Below are positions 25,930-34,343 of a DNA stretch of 39,600 nt, in pieces; the first letter of the stretch is position 1, and the number at the start of each line of letters is the position of its first letter. The translations under genes and the position numbers were made by a program. The stretch is from Trichocoleus desertorum ATA4-8-CV12. GTDB lineage: Bacteria; Cyanobacteriota; Cyanobacteriia; FACHB-46. Below the pieces are notes generated by a model. The model made no database searches. It worked only from the letters and a program-made list of their open reading frames with translations, and had not been told where the DNA came from. The stretch covers positions 1 through 39,600 of the forward strand of contig JAHHIL010000053.1 in NCBI GenBank assembly GCA_019358975.1. Direction: 5' to 3'.

Positions 25930-28014
25930 CTAGTAAATCGGCAATCTTGCGAACGGATGAGGCACGGTCAAACTCGTACAAAGAATGAACGTGGTTAAAC
26001 GATTAATCCGAGGTAAGGATTGGGCAAAGGCAGGGCAGGCAGCAGGTGAAACAGACGGGTACACGCTCGATAGGTCAGTTTCAGGAGATTGAGGAGACAT
26101 AGAAGCTGCTTTTTGCTTATCCTTATCCTTATCTTTCCCCCGCCTTGGTTCTGATTCTCCGTACAAAGTGCCAATTTCTTTAGCAAAAGTTTTACTAATC
26201 TGAGTCCGGTTCAGTTGCCCTGTTGGAGTTAGTAAGCCGTTTTCTACGGTAAACGGATTGTTGATCAGTTGAAAGCGTTTGACAATCGCCCAGTAAGGCA
26301 AATGACAATTGGCGGTATCGACCAAAGCTTGGTAAAGCGCTATGACATGAGGATGTGTGAGGAGGGCATCAGGTGGAAGATCAATCCCCACTCCTAAAGC
26401 ATAGCTATGGAGAGCTTGTAAGTCTAGAACGATCAGGGCGGCACAGAACTTTTGGGCCGAGCCAACGGCAATTACCTGAGCTACCAAAGGAGACTGCTGT
26501 AAGCGCTGCTCGATTGGTTGAGGTGCAATATATTTACCTGTGGCGAGTTTGAAGAGAGACTTCTTCAGACCTGTAATTTTTAGGAAGCCGTCTTCTGTAA
26601 ATGTACCCAAATCGCCTGTATGCAGCCAACCTTGCTGATCGACTAGTTCCTGGGTTGCTTTGGGGTCTTTGTAGTAACCGGAAGTGACACAGGGGCCACG
26701 CACCAAAACTTCGTGATCTTCTGCGATCGCCACCTCAATGCCCGCGATCGGCACTCCCACTGTACCTGCGCGGTTAAAAGAGCCACGATTGCAGCACACC
26801 ACAGCACTAGCTTGAGTGAGACCATAACCGTGTAGGATTGGAATTCTAGCCGCTGCAAAGACATTAACTAATTCTGCCTTGAGTGCAGCTCCGCCACAGA
26901 TCACGTATTTAAGGCGACCCCCCAAAAGCGATCGCCATTTTGACAGCACTAACCAATCAGCCACCCTGAGGAACAGGGCATATAAGAGGTTGGGTTGGCA
27001 GCCAATTTCATAGCGCTTGGCTAGACCCAGAGCCCACAGAAGGGTGAACTGAGTGAGCAGAGAACTAGTTGTACTTCCCTTCTCTACAATCTTGCTATAT
27101 ATCTTCTCCAGCACGATCGGCACTGTCACCAAAATTGTTGGCTGCACCTCCTGGAGATGTTTGGTAAGACGACTAGCATTAGAGAAATAAATACTGTGCC
27201 CATAAAGGATATGTCCATAGAGCATTGTCCGAGCTAGCACATGGTTCAACGGAAGAAACGACAATACTGTTTCCTCACTGCCTTTACCCAGCGTAGTAAT
27301 ACCTGAGAAGGCGGCAAAAGCGTTCATAGAGAGGTTTTCATGGGTTAGCATCACCCCTTGCAATTGCCCAGCTTCATCCGGGATATAGATGATTGTGGCT
27401 AAATCATTGGGTTTTGGAATTGCTTGTAGAACTGGCGTTGCCTCGCTTGTCTCTAGGATGGGCTTGCTACTTTGCACCTCATCAAGAGACATCAGTGAAA
27501 CGGGAAACGATTGGAGCCATTGCGATCGTTGCTCTGTCCAGTTCTCAGGCACATCTACCAACACAATATGCTGTAGGTGAAGAGTTTCTCCTAAGTGTGG
27601 CGCGATTTGTGCTAACAGCTCTAGATCGGCAATGACCAAAGCCTTAGCTTCACTATGTTGCAGCACAAAAATAATTTGCTCTAGGGTGTGAGTGAGATCG
27701 ATTGGTACATCCACCAAACCTGCCCAGAGACAACCTATATCAGCCAAACCAAAGCTGACATCGCTATACATCAATAAAGCGACGCGATCGCCGCTCTCCA
27801 AACCCAATTCCTGCAAACCTAACGCACAGGCTGTAGCAGCAGTCCGAAAGGCTTGATTAGATAGTGATTGCCAATTTGTGCCCGTCCATTGATTCAAGGC
27901 TTGAGCATTTGGGGCTTGGGCACAAGCCTCATTGAGCAACGAGGGTATCGTGCGCCCCAGAACGACCCTGCCAGAGTTAGGAGGAGCCTGGTAAGTTTGA
28001 TTCATATGCGACAT
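25930..28014 (-). CDS. AMP-binding acyl-CoA ligase homologue with degenerate catalytic motifs
   Basis: A 694-residue member of the long-chain acyl-CoA synthetase fold, positioned as the first gene of the fad cluster. The overall layout is clear, including GVMLTHENL, CGGAALKAELV, GYGLTQ, GWLHTGDLG and GKYIAPQPIE. Several catalytic positions are changed. The ATP P-loop reads IPDEAGQLQG (residues 211-220) where TSGTTGxPKG is expected, so its Lys is Gln219. The Mg-binding Glu of GYGLTE is Gln401, the ribose-contacting Arg of ITGRKK is Leu483, and the A10 lysine of TGKLxR is Gln600. The Asp of GDLG is kept. Residues from about 630 on form a low-complexity tail (KDKDKDK, then Ser/Pro-rich) beyond the normal end, coded by a tandem hexamer. 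ATG 28014 or 28005 may be the start. It may not activate fatty acids itself. Confidence 0.85.
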   Translation of the reverse strand: MSHMNQTYQAPPNSGRVVLGRTIPSLLNEACAQAPNAQALNQWTGTNWQSLSNQAFRTAATACALGLQELGLESGDRVALLMYSDVSFGLADIGCLWAGLVDVPIDLTHTLEQIIFVLQHSEAKALVIADLELLAQIAPHLGETLHLQHIVLVDVPENWTEQRSQWLQSFPVSLMSLDEVQSSKPILETSEATPVLQAIPKPNDLATIIYIPDEAGQLQGVMLTHENLSMNAFAAFSGITTLGKGSEETVLSFLPLNHVLARTMLYGHILYGHSIYFSNASRLTKHLQEVQPTILVTVPIVLEKIYSKIVEKGSTTSSLLTQFTLLWALGLAKRYEIGCQPNLLYALFLRVADWLVLSKWRSLLGGRLKYVICGGAALKAELVNVFAAARIPILHGYGLTQASAVVCCNRGSFNRAGTVGVPIAGIEVAIAEDHEVLVRGPCVTSGYYKDPKATQELVDQQGWLHTGDLGTFTEDGFLKITGLKKSLFKLATGKYIAPQPIEQRLQQSPLVAQVIAVGSAQKFCAALIVLDLQALHSYALGVGIDLPPDALLTHPHVIALYQALVDTANCHLPYWAIVKRFQLINNPFTVENGLLTPTGQLNRTQISKTFAKEIGTLYGESEPRRGKDKDKDKQKAASMSPQSPETDLSSVYPSVSPAACPAFAQSLPRINRLTTFILCTSLTVPHPFARLPIY

Positions 28015-28914
28015 CTCTCTTAAGAAGAGTGAAAACCCTTCTCCTCACGAACAGTAATTTTTACTTCCCTAAAGCAAAGAGTTCTAGAAGAGAAATTTGG
28101 GAAGCGCAAAGGATGCAACGAGAACAATGCACTACAAATTTCTTTGACTGTCCTAAAAATTAAGCACTTGCTCGATGTTAAATCGGCAAAGATTCGACAA
28201 TGCTTCAGAGAGGCTAGATGCGGACCCGTTGGAAACTTAAAAGCACGAATCCTAATGCCAAAGCTCTAGTCGATTCCCAGTGTCTCCTTTTGACTTGGTA
28301 GTAATTAGCAGTAGTTTCTATACAGCTTCAGTCTGGGTAGTACCATACCTAACAGACTGACAGTAATAGATTTTTAGATAATATTTAGTGTAGCTAAAAG
28401 AGAATCAATTTATTGGTTTTTATACATTTCTTGAACAAAGCCAGAAATAAAGTAACTCTCTATAAAGTCAGGACCAAAAGCTATGTACATCATTTTGGCT
28501 TGATCCCCATTGCTTTCTCATCCAAAAGAGAGATAAGAAACGGTGGACAAGCGTGATTCTTCTAGTCTTTTTGAGCTAGTTAGTAGACAAGCAGCGTGGA
28601 AGTAAATACTTTTTCAGGTAAAGCATCTATTTTGATGGACAAGTTTTCTCTAAACCTTAGCAAGATACGTACATTACTAGGAATACCTCTTTAGAACGCT
28701 ATTAGTTAGCGATCGCAATTTATCCGTAATTAAACTTTAACATTAAGCTTAAAAACACTTCACACAAATGGGTTCAAAAATTAGTCAAGCTAAAGCAATT
28801 ATCTTTTTCATAATTTTTCAGGTGAGGTTGATCGGAGTGAACTTCACCTGAAAAATTATGAGAGTTAGAAATTACCTGAATGATTTTTTGAACTCTAACT
28901 AACCTCTCCTTAGG
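28015..28914. other. 900-base intergenic region upstream of the fad cluster
   Basis: No gene, tRNA or recognisable mobile element was found. It is A/T-rich and should include the fad operon promoter on its left side. The right end carries a long perfect inverted repeat (separate entry). It contains one HIP1-like GCGATCGC near 28710. Confidence 0.5.
28805..28864. terminator. long inverted repeat, possible terminator of the hydrolase gene or mobile-element remnant
   Basis: The perfect arms CATAATTTTTCAGGTGA (28809-28825) and TCACCTGAAAAATTATG (28844-28860) extend with G-U and A-U pairs to about 25 base pairs around a 10-base loop. It lies 50 bases beyond the stop of the leftward hydrolase gene, a suitable place for transcription termination. 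A stem this long and perfect is unusual for a terminator. Confidence 0.55.
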
Positions 28915-29799
28915 TCAGTACCGCACCACACAAAGCCCTAAAGCCTCACAAACTGGGCTTCCTGCCAGATGTCTTTCTAGCCAGTTCTCTAAGTCTGCAA
29001 ACATTTTTTGGTAGTCTACATCTACGTAGAGATCGTGATAACACCCTGGGTATTCATGATGTTCTTTATCGGAGAACATGACTTGCTGAAAGAAAGCCCG
29101 ACTACTCTCTGGATGAATGACCTGATCGGCACTGCCATGAAGCAGCAACAAAGGAATCTGTAAATCAGAGGCATGTTTGTAGATCCAATCCACAGTCATA
29201 AAAAATTCTGTGGCTAATCGGGCACTGCCATACTCATGTCGGAGCGGATCTTGGGTGTAGCTAACCAGTAGGGTGGGATCTCGTGATCCTAAATTAGAAG
29301 GTATGCCCAATCTCAAACTAAAGCGGGGAAAGATACCGGAAAGCAGTTTTCCTACCATGAGCTTGCCACGGGAGACAGAAACTCTGCCCAGAGCAGGGGC
29401 GGAGACAATTAGCCCCTGTAAAGGATCTGGCGATCGCAGGGCATAATCTAGCGCGATCGTGCCGCCCAAACTATGTCCCCACAAGAAATAAGGGCAAGGG
29501 CAACTAGCGCGTTGAGCCTGAATATGTTGGAGAAATGCCCGCAGGTCTTCTCGGAACTCGGCCCATGACCCGATATGACCTCGCTGACCAGGGGAGCGTC
29601 CATGCCCCCGTAAATCAAAGGCATAAACCTCATATTCCTGACCTACTAAATACTGCACCACTTGGACAAACAAGCTGCTATGCGCTCCTAAGCCATGTAC
29701 CATGACTACCACAGCTTGGACCTGTGCGTCTGGATGCCAGCTTTGATAATAGAGATCGAGTCCACCGAGTCCCTTAAACTTCCCTTCAATACGTCTCAT
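28915..29799 (-). CDS. alpha/beta hydrolase, monoacylglycerol-lipase-like
   Basis: A 294-residue serine hydrolase of the Hydrolase_4 (lysophospholipase/monoacylglycerol lipase) type. It has the oxyanion segment MVHGLGAHS, the nucleophile Ser110 in WGHSLGG, the acid Asp in LLHGSADQVIHP and the catalytic His in YPGCYHDLYVD. There is no signal peptide. It probably releases fatty acids from glycerol esters. It lies 900 bases upstream of the fad cluster in the same orientation, so functional linkage to fatty-acid breakdown is plausible but not shown. The ATG at 29799 is preferred. An open extension to 29979 lacks family character. Confidence 0.9.
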   Translation of the reverse strand: MRRIEGKFKGLGGLDLYYQSWHPDAQVQAVVVMVHGLGAHSSLFVQVVQYLVGQEYEVYAFDLRGHGRSPGQRGHIGSWAEFREDLRAFLQHIQAQRASCPCPYFLWGHSLGGTIALDYALRSPDPLQGLIVSAPALGRVSVSRGKLMVGKLLSGIFPRFSLRLGIPSNLGSRDPTLLVSYTQDPLRHEYGSARLATEFFMTVDWIYKHASDLQIPLLLLHGSADQVIHPESSRAFFQQVMFSDKEHHEYPGCYHDLYVDVDYQKMFADLENWLERHLAGSPVCEALGLCVVRY

Positions 29800-30233
29800 C
29801 ACAATGCTCCACAAACGTTTATGACATCGTTGCGGCCTAGGATGCTGTAGCTTGCTGAGAGCTAGGTAGGGTAGAGAGGCATACCAAAAGATGCAAATTC
29901 TTGGCAGAACTGCGTCTCGCTGAATAATAGTTAAATTTCTGTGCTCAACTCTGCTGTGATATGAACAACAGATGTGCAAGAAGTTAATTCAGCACAAATA
30001 ATGCTGCTCCCATCTACTTTTATCTATGAGCGACAGCCTAGACCGCGACTACCTGTTGAGGAGCCTGTTGAATACTAAACTTTGATGATTAGAAGTCGTT
30101 GTGCATCTTTTAGTAGTATATCTAACCAAAATTGGGGTCGCACCCGTATCCTTGGGTAGAAATTTTAGATGTCTCAGGATAACTGTAAGGACGAATAGCC
30201 ATCATTGATTTATTGAGTAGGCTGTTAAGTGAC
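29800..30233. other. intergenic region, nothing recognised
   Basis: About 430 bases without a supported gene or RNA. It includes the promoter region of the leftward hydrolase gene. Short open stretches on both strands do not look coding. Confidence 0.5.
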
Positions 30234-30425
30234 TTATTGAGGTTGAGCGATCGAGAAACCCCGACGGTTAACTTTGGTCTCTGCGACTCCAACTGGAAAA
30301 CGGACCCGTAGCTCTAAAGGCCCATGCCAATAAAACCGACTATCCGCCGCCCAACACGCCACCCCGTCTCTCATCGCCTCATCTTGTAGCGATCGCCAGC
30401 TTTGCAGTTGGCCCTTCTTAGCTTC
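30234..30425 (-). pseudogene. possible 3' fragment of a lost gene
   Basis: On the minus strand, after a TAG at about 30430, an open stretch of some 62 codons ends at TAA 30234. Its translation looks like real protein: a Trp/Arg-rich helix (QLQSWRSLQDEAMRDG), then ACWAADSRFYWHGPLELRVRFPVGVAETKV. A 46-residue product from ATG 30374 is possible but lacks a ribosome-binding site. The upstream side runs straight into G/C-tract repeats, suggesting that the 5' part was lost. The family is not recognised. Confidence 0.4.
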
Positions 30426-30710
30426 CTAATTCTGGATAGCCCCCTAGCCCCCCAAATTCAGGGTGATTTCATACAAGAAAAGAAATTCGAACCAGGCCCC
30501 CCTAGCCCCCCAAATATTCAAGCTTTTTCTTTTGCTACATGAAACCACCCTGCCTAGCCCCCAAATTTGGGGGAACTGGAATTGAAAATTTAGGGTAAAT
30601 GCGTGAGTTCTAAACCCTTCTGGAGGGGGTCTGGGGGACGCAGCCGTCCCTCAGCGGGGGTTTGGGGACAAGTGCCCTCAAGGGCTCGGCTCCCCAATAT
30701 CGAAACACCA
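30426..30710. repeat. cluster of CCCCCTAGCCCCCCAAAT-type repeats and palindromes
   Basis: Three copies of a CCTAGCCCCCCAAAT-like unit occur at 30440, 30499 and 30553. A perfect 16-base palindrome CCCCCAAATTTGGGGG lies at 30558-30573. An imperfect long inverted pair (CAGGGTGATTTCATACAAGA against CTTTTGCTACATGAAACCAC) spans 30460-30550. G-tract hairpins follow up to the VWA gene stop. The composition is typical of proliferating cyanobacterial intergenic repeats. Confidence 0.7.
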
Positions 30711-30715
30711 AAAAA

Positions 30716-31957
30716 CTAAGCCTGCAAAATCGTCTTAGAAACAATCCGAGTCTTCTTGCGATCCGCCTCCGACAACTCCTCCCCCGACTGCAATCGCGTC
30801 GCACTCGTCTGCAAAATTGTCGCCGCCCCCTGATCCCCCATTTGTAGCGCCGTTTTCGCCGCCGTTTGCAACATTGTTGCCGCCCCCGCGCGATCGCCCT
30901 GTTGCAGCTTCGCTTCCGCAATCTGAGTTTGCCGATACTTCGCCAACGCCAAAATGTGGTGCTGCACTTCCGTATCGATCGCAGGCTGGAATACACTCAG
31001 CGCCGCCGCTTCCACTGGAACCATTTCCGAAATCAGCCCCTCTTGACCTTGCATTGGGTCGTCATAGCGCACCTGCACTCGCGCGATCGCATGTTGGCCC
31101 TCAGGCAACGCCCCTACATACAAATTCGCCAAAATGACTCGTGGCACATCCGTCATCAAATCGCCCAAGCGCACCGTACACCAACCCCCCTCCTGCTGCA
31201 CAGGCAACTCCACCGTATCCGGAGCCACCTGCGCGATCGGCTTCAAATCTGCCAACCGCACATTTGGCTCCAGGGACAATTGCAAGTAAGCGTTAGTTAA
31301 CCCCACCGCCTGTGCCCGACTAAACAAGCGACCAAAGACCTCCACCGCTTCGTCGGAATGCTGGATATAAGACAAACTACCCCCGGCGGCATCGGCAATT
31401 TTTTCCAGAATGTCTTGGTTCCAGTGATCCCCAAAGCCCAAGCTATTGAACGTCAGATTGTAGCTAGTCGCCAACTCCGCCAACTTAAGGCAGCGCTGGT
31501 TGTCCCCATGCTCGTTTTCGCCATCAGTCAAGACAAAAGCTTGAGAAACCGTGTCTTTTTTGCCCTTGGCTAACTCCTCAGTCCCCAAGCGCATGCCTTC
31601 ATCGATCGCGGTGCCACCGCCAGCCTTCAGTTGAGCAATTTTGCTCTTAATGCCCACCGGATCGTCAATCACCTGATTTGGCACTAGCACCTTGGCCTTG
31701 TGATCAAACACAACCACCGAAATGCGATCGCCCGGAGACAATTGGTCAATCAACTGCTGCGCCGCCTGCTTCACCGTTTCTAACGGTCGCCCATTCATCG
31801 AGCCGCTGTGATCCAAGATCAAGCACAAATTTAGGGGTACTGTGCGATCGCTAGCCTCCGGAATCGCTGACACCGAAATTGCAAGTTGCCGTTGGCTACT
31901 CGATTGCGTCGCATCTAAGTGGCGATCGTTGAGGGTCGGTTGCAGATTGACTTTCAT
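30716..31957 (-). CDS. von Willebrand factor A domain protein
   Basis: A 413-residue protein whose first half is a VWA domain with an intact metal-ion-dependent adhesion site: LILDHSGSMNG, then the threonine segment GGGTAIDEG and the aspartate segment FVLTDGENEHG. It has no signal peptide or membrane segment, so it is probably a cytosolic protein-binding factor. The second half is beta-rich, followed by Ala/Gln-rich helices (LALAKYRQTQIAEAKL) near the end. Such VWA proteins in cyanobacteria are often linked to stress or signalling complexes; no partner is evident here. ATG 31957 has AGGAG eight bases upstream. A TTG two codons earlier is too close to it. Divergent from clpR with a 213-base gap. 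Confidence 0.88.
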   Translation of the reverse strand: MKVNLQPTLNDRHLDATQSSSQRQLAISVSAIPEASDRTVPLNLCLILDHSGSMNGRPLETVKQAAQQLIDQLSPGDRISVVVFDHKAKVLVPNQVIDDPVGIKSKIAQLKAGGGTAIDEGMRLGTEELAKGKKDTVSQAFVLTDGENEHGDNQRCLKLAELATSYNLTFNSLGFGDHWNQDILEKIADAAGGSLSYIQHSDEAVEVFGRLFSRAQAVGLTNAYLQLSLEPNVRLADLKPIAQVAPDTVELPVQQEGGWCTVRLGDLMTDVPRVILANLYVGALPEGQHAIARVQVRYDDPMQGQEGLISEMVPVEAAALSVFQPAIDTEVQHHILALAKYRQTQIAEAKLQQGDRAGAATMLQTAAKTALQMGDQGAATILQTSATRLQSGEELSEADRKKTRIVSKTILQA

Positions 31958-32170
31958 AACCAAGGCTCCTGGGCAGGCAAATAGAGGAGGGTACTACTAA
32001 CCTCACCATCCATAACAGACGCTACGGAATCAGGAGGCGATTCCTCCGACAAATCGAGCTAAAACCGCGCCATTTCGGCTCGAAAAGCAGCAGTCCGGCG
32101 TTGAAAGTCAAGGGCGCGCTACTATTGTTAAAAATAGCGCCATTATTACAGGCAAAGACACGCACAGGCT

Positions 32171-32830
32171 ATGAACTTACCGATCCAAGCCGTTCAATCT
32201 CCCTACTATGGAGATGCGTTCTCTCGGACCCCCCCTCCAGATTTACCTTCCTTGTTGCTCAAGGAGCGGATCGTTTATCTAGGGATGCCGCTAGTTCCCG
32301 CCGTAACTGAGCTGATCATTGCGGAATTGTTGTACTTACAGTACGAAGACCCAGAAAAACCAATCAAAATCTATATCAACTCCACTGGGACTTCTAGCTA
32401 CAATGGCGAACCCATCGGCTTTGAAACAGAAGCTTTCGCCATCTGCGACACCATGAAGTACATCAAGCCCCCCATTCACACCATTTGCCTAGGCTCAGCG
32501 ATGGGGATGGCGGCCATGCTTTTGTCAGCAGGTACCAAAGGTTGCCGAGCTAGCTTACCCAATGCCACCATTGTGTTGCATCAACCCAAGAGCTATGCTC
32601 GCGGCCAAGCCACCGATATTCAAATTCGGGCGCAAGAGGTGCTAGCTAACAAAAGAACGATGGTCGATATTCTGTCTGAGAATACGGGCCAATCGCACGA
32701 AAAAATCACCAAAGACATGGATCGGATCTTCTATATCACTCCTCAAGAAGCTGTCCCCTACGGCCTGATTGATCGAGTCTTAGAAAAAGAAGACCTTGCA
32801 CATCCCCCTCTGCCCGCAGGAGTGATCTAA
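32171..32830 (+). CDS. clpR: ClpR, inactive Clp protease subunit
   Basis: A ClpP-fold protein of 219 residues that assembles with ClpP into the mixed proteolytic core of the cyanobacterial (and chloroplast) Clp protease. The serine position of the GxAxSMG motif is Gly112 (CLGSAMGMAA), and the aspartate position of DMDRD is Ile186 (DMDRIF). The histidine is kept (His137 in VLHQPK). Loss of Ser and Asp makes it proteolytically inactive, as expected for ClpR. It carries the ClpR N-terminal extension and the loop NSTGTSSYNGEP. It precedes clpP on the same strand, the order known for the clpR-clpP3 operon. It has a weak ribosome-binding site before ATG 32171. Confidence 0.95.
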   Translation: MNLPIQAVQSPYYGDAFSRTPPPDLPSLLLKERIVYLGMPLVPAVTELIIAELLYLQYEDPEKPIKIYINSTGTSSYNGEPIGFETEAFAICDTMKYIKPPIHTICLGSAMGMAAMLLSAGTKGCRASLPNATIVLHQPKSYARGQATDIQIRAQEVLANKRTMVDILSENTGQSHEKITKDMDRIFYITPQEAVPYGLIDRVLEKEDLAHPPLPAGVI

Positions 32831-32834
32831 GGAG

Positions 32835-32940
32835 TTAGGAGAGAGGAGTGGGGTGTTAAGACCTTATTGACCCCTCATCTGCTCATCCGCTCGCCTGCTC
32901 ACTTGCTCACCCCTCACTTGCCCACCCCTCACCTCATTGA
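32835..32940. repeat. C/T-rich tandem repeats between clpR and clpP
   Basis: A purine segment (GAGTTAGGAGAGAGGAGTGG) and then repeated GCTCACTTGCTCACC- and CCCCTCAC-type units fill the 125-base gap. They are the same repeat class as at 10725-10793 and 23430-23540. Confidence 0.65.
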
Positions 32941-32955
32941 TTGACGGAGCATATT

Positions 32956-33552
32956 ATGCCTATTGGCGTTCCTAAGGTTCCCTACCGGATGCCGGGGGAA
33001 CAATTTACCCAGTGGATCGACATCTACAACCGCCTTTACCGGGAACGAATTATCTTCTTGGGGCGAGACGTGGATGATGAGATTGCCAACCAGATCATTG
33101 CGGTGATGCTGTACCTGGATTCAGAAGATCCTGGCAAAGATATTTACCTCTACATCAACTCTCCCGGCGGTATGGTCACCTCTGGCATGGCGATTTACGA
33201 CACCATGCAGCACATTAAATCCGACGTGGTGACCATTTGTGTTGGCTTGGCTGCCTCTATGGGTTCCTTCTTGCTAGCCGCTGGGACGAAAGGGAAGCGC
33301 TTAGCCCTACCCCACTCGCGGATTATGATTCACCAGCCTTCTGGTGGCACCCGTGGTCAGGCTACCGACATTGAGATTGAAGCGCGAGAAATCTTGCGGA
33401 TTCGTCGTCAACTCAACCAAATTTACGCTGACAAGACGGGCCAAACGCTACAGAAGATCGAGAAAGACATGGATCGAGACTTCTTTATGTCAGCCGAAGA
33501 AGCCAAAGAATACGGCTTGGTCGATCGCGTTTTAGACGATCGCGCCTCTTAA
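32956..33552 (+). CDS. clpP: ATP-dependent Clp protease proteolytic subunit
   Basis: An active ClpP subunit of 198 residues with a complete catalytic triad: Ser101 (GLAASMGS), His126 (MIHQPSGG) and Asp175 (DMDRDFF). It forms the heptameric ring with the preceding ClpR and works with a ClpC/ClpX chaperone on tagged or damaged proteins. In cyanobacteria the partner of clpR is usually called clpP3. ATG 32956 is preferred, with GGAG seven bases upstream. A TTG 15 bases earlier is unlikely. A textbook terminator follows. Confidence 0.96.
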   Translation: MPIGVPKVPYRMPGEQFTQWIDIYNRLYRERIIFLGRDVDDEIANQIIAVMLYLDSEDPGKDIYLYINSPGGMVTSGMAIYDTMQHIKSDVVTICVGLAASMGSFLLAAGTKGKRLALPHSRIMIHQPSGGTRGQATDIEIEAREILRIRRQLNQIYADKTGQTLQKIEKDMDRDFFMSAEEAKEYGLVDRVLDDRAS

Positions 33553-33632
33553 CTACCCAGTAGGAGTCAAGCATCCATGAAGCCTGGATGGATTTCTTGA
33601 TTCTTGCTCAGATGTCAATCTATCTTTAGTAG

Positions 33633-33662
33633 TGGCAGAATCTAATAATTCTGCCATTTTTT
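33633..33662 (+). terminator. Rho-independent terminator after clpP
   Basis: A perfect nine-base-pair stem (TGGCAGAAT against ATTCTGCCA) with a six-base loop is followed directly by TTTTTT at 33657-33662. It ends the clpR-clpP transcript. The J-domain gene starts only seven bases after the T-tract. Confidence 0.88.
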
Positions 33663-33669
33663 CATTTCG

Positions 33670-34335
33670 ATGAATCTTGCAGATTGCTACCGCCTTTTAG
33701 GGCTGCGCTCAGGTGCTGCCTTTTCCGAGATCAAAGCTTCCTACCGCCGATTAGCGCGGCAGTATCATCCTGATGTCAATCCGGGGGATCAACGCGCTAA
33801 AGAAAAGTTTATTGAGCTGACAGCAGCTTATAAACTCCTCTTGAGCAATGTGAAAACGTCGGAAGGGCAAGCTAGCCAAAGCCAAGGGACAGCTAGCAAT
33901 TCAGCCGCCGCAGCTTCTCCGGTCGCGAAGTCTCCACCTCCCACACCTAAGGTCACAGTCAAGCAGACCAAATCGGAAACCCAAGTTAAGGTAACCAAGA
34001 AGCAACCCGGAGTTGAGTTTAGTCCTCAGCTTTCGGCAGTGGAGCGTCAACTCAAGCAAGCGGTTTACGAACAACTCCAGCAGTTGTTGAGGGATCAGCG
34101 CTTTCCCAAAGCTGTCACGATTGTAGAAGGGTTAGCCCAACGCATCCCTCAAGATCCAGAAGTGCGGCAATGGCAGGCGATCGTCTATCAACGCCTGGGT
34201 CGGCACTTGGTCAGCCAAAAGCAGTTTGATAAAGCGCGAATCTATCTGAAAAAAGCCCTCCGCACCGATCCCCACAACCGATCGCTCTGGGCTGAAGTAG
34301 AACGCGATTTCCGGCGCATTGAGCAAATTCTTTGA
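33670..34335 (+). CDS. J-domain protein with C-terminal TPR-like helices
   Basis: A 221-residue co-chaperone. Residues 1-60 form the J domain with the HPD motif at 33-35 (RQYHPDVNPGD), which stimulates an Hsp70 (DnaK) ATPase. A Ser/Ala/Lys-rich linker (about 65-115) follows, then a helical region with a TPR-like pattern (AKAVTIVEGLAQRIPQDPEV, FDKARIYLKKALRTDPHNR). There is no zinc-finger or G/F region, so it is a class C J protein, probably targeting Hsp70 to particular clients. The ATG lies seven bases behind a terminator T-tract and has no upstream Shine-Dalgarno, so it depends on read-through or on a promoter overlapping the terminator. It converges with a DUF29-like gene. Confidence 0.88.
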   Translation: MNLADCYRLLGLRSGAAFSEIKASYRRLARQYHPDVNPGDQRAKEKFIELTAAYKLLLSNVKTSEGQASQSQGTASNSAAAASPVAKSPPPTPKVTVKQTKSETQVKVTKKQPGVEFSPQLSAVERQLKQAVYEQLQQLLRDQRFPKAVTIVEGLAQRIPQDPEVRQWQAIVYQRLGRHLVSQKQFDKARIYLKKALRTDPHNRSLWAEVERDFRRIEQIL

Positions 34336-34343
34336 AAAGCTGG

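Noticed and set aside
30480-30500. T-loop-like GGTTCGAA on the minus strand suggesting a tRNA
   Set aside because: No acceptor, D or anticodon stem can be formed around it, and it lies within repeats.
30610-30996. 128-codon minus-strand frame, extremely Arg-rich
   Set aside because: A shadow frame over the 3' end of the VWA gene and the repeat block. The composition is implausible for protein.
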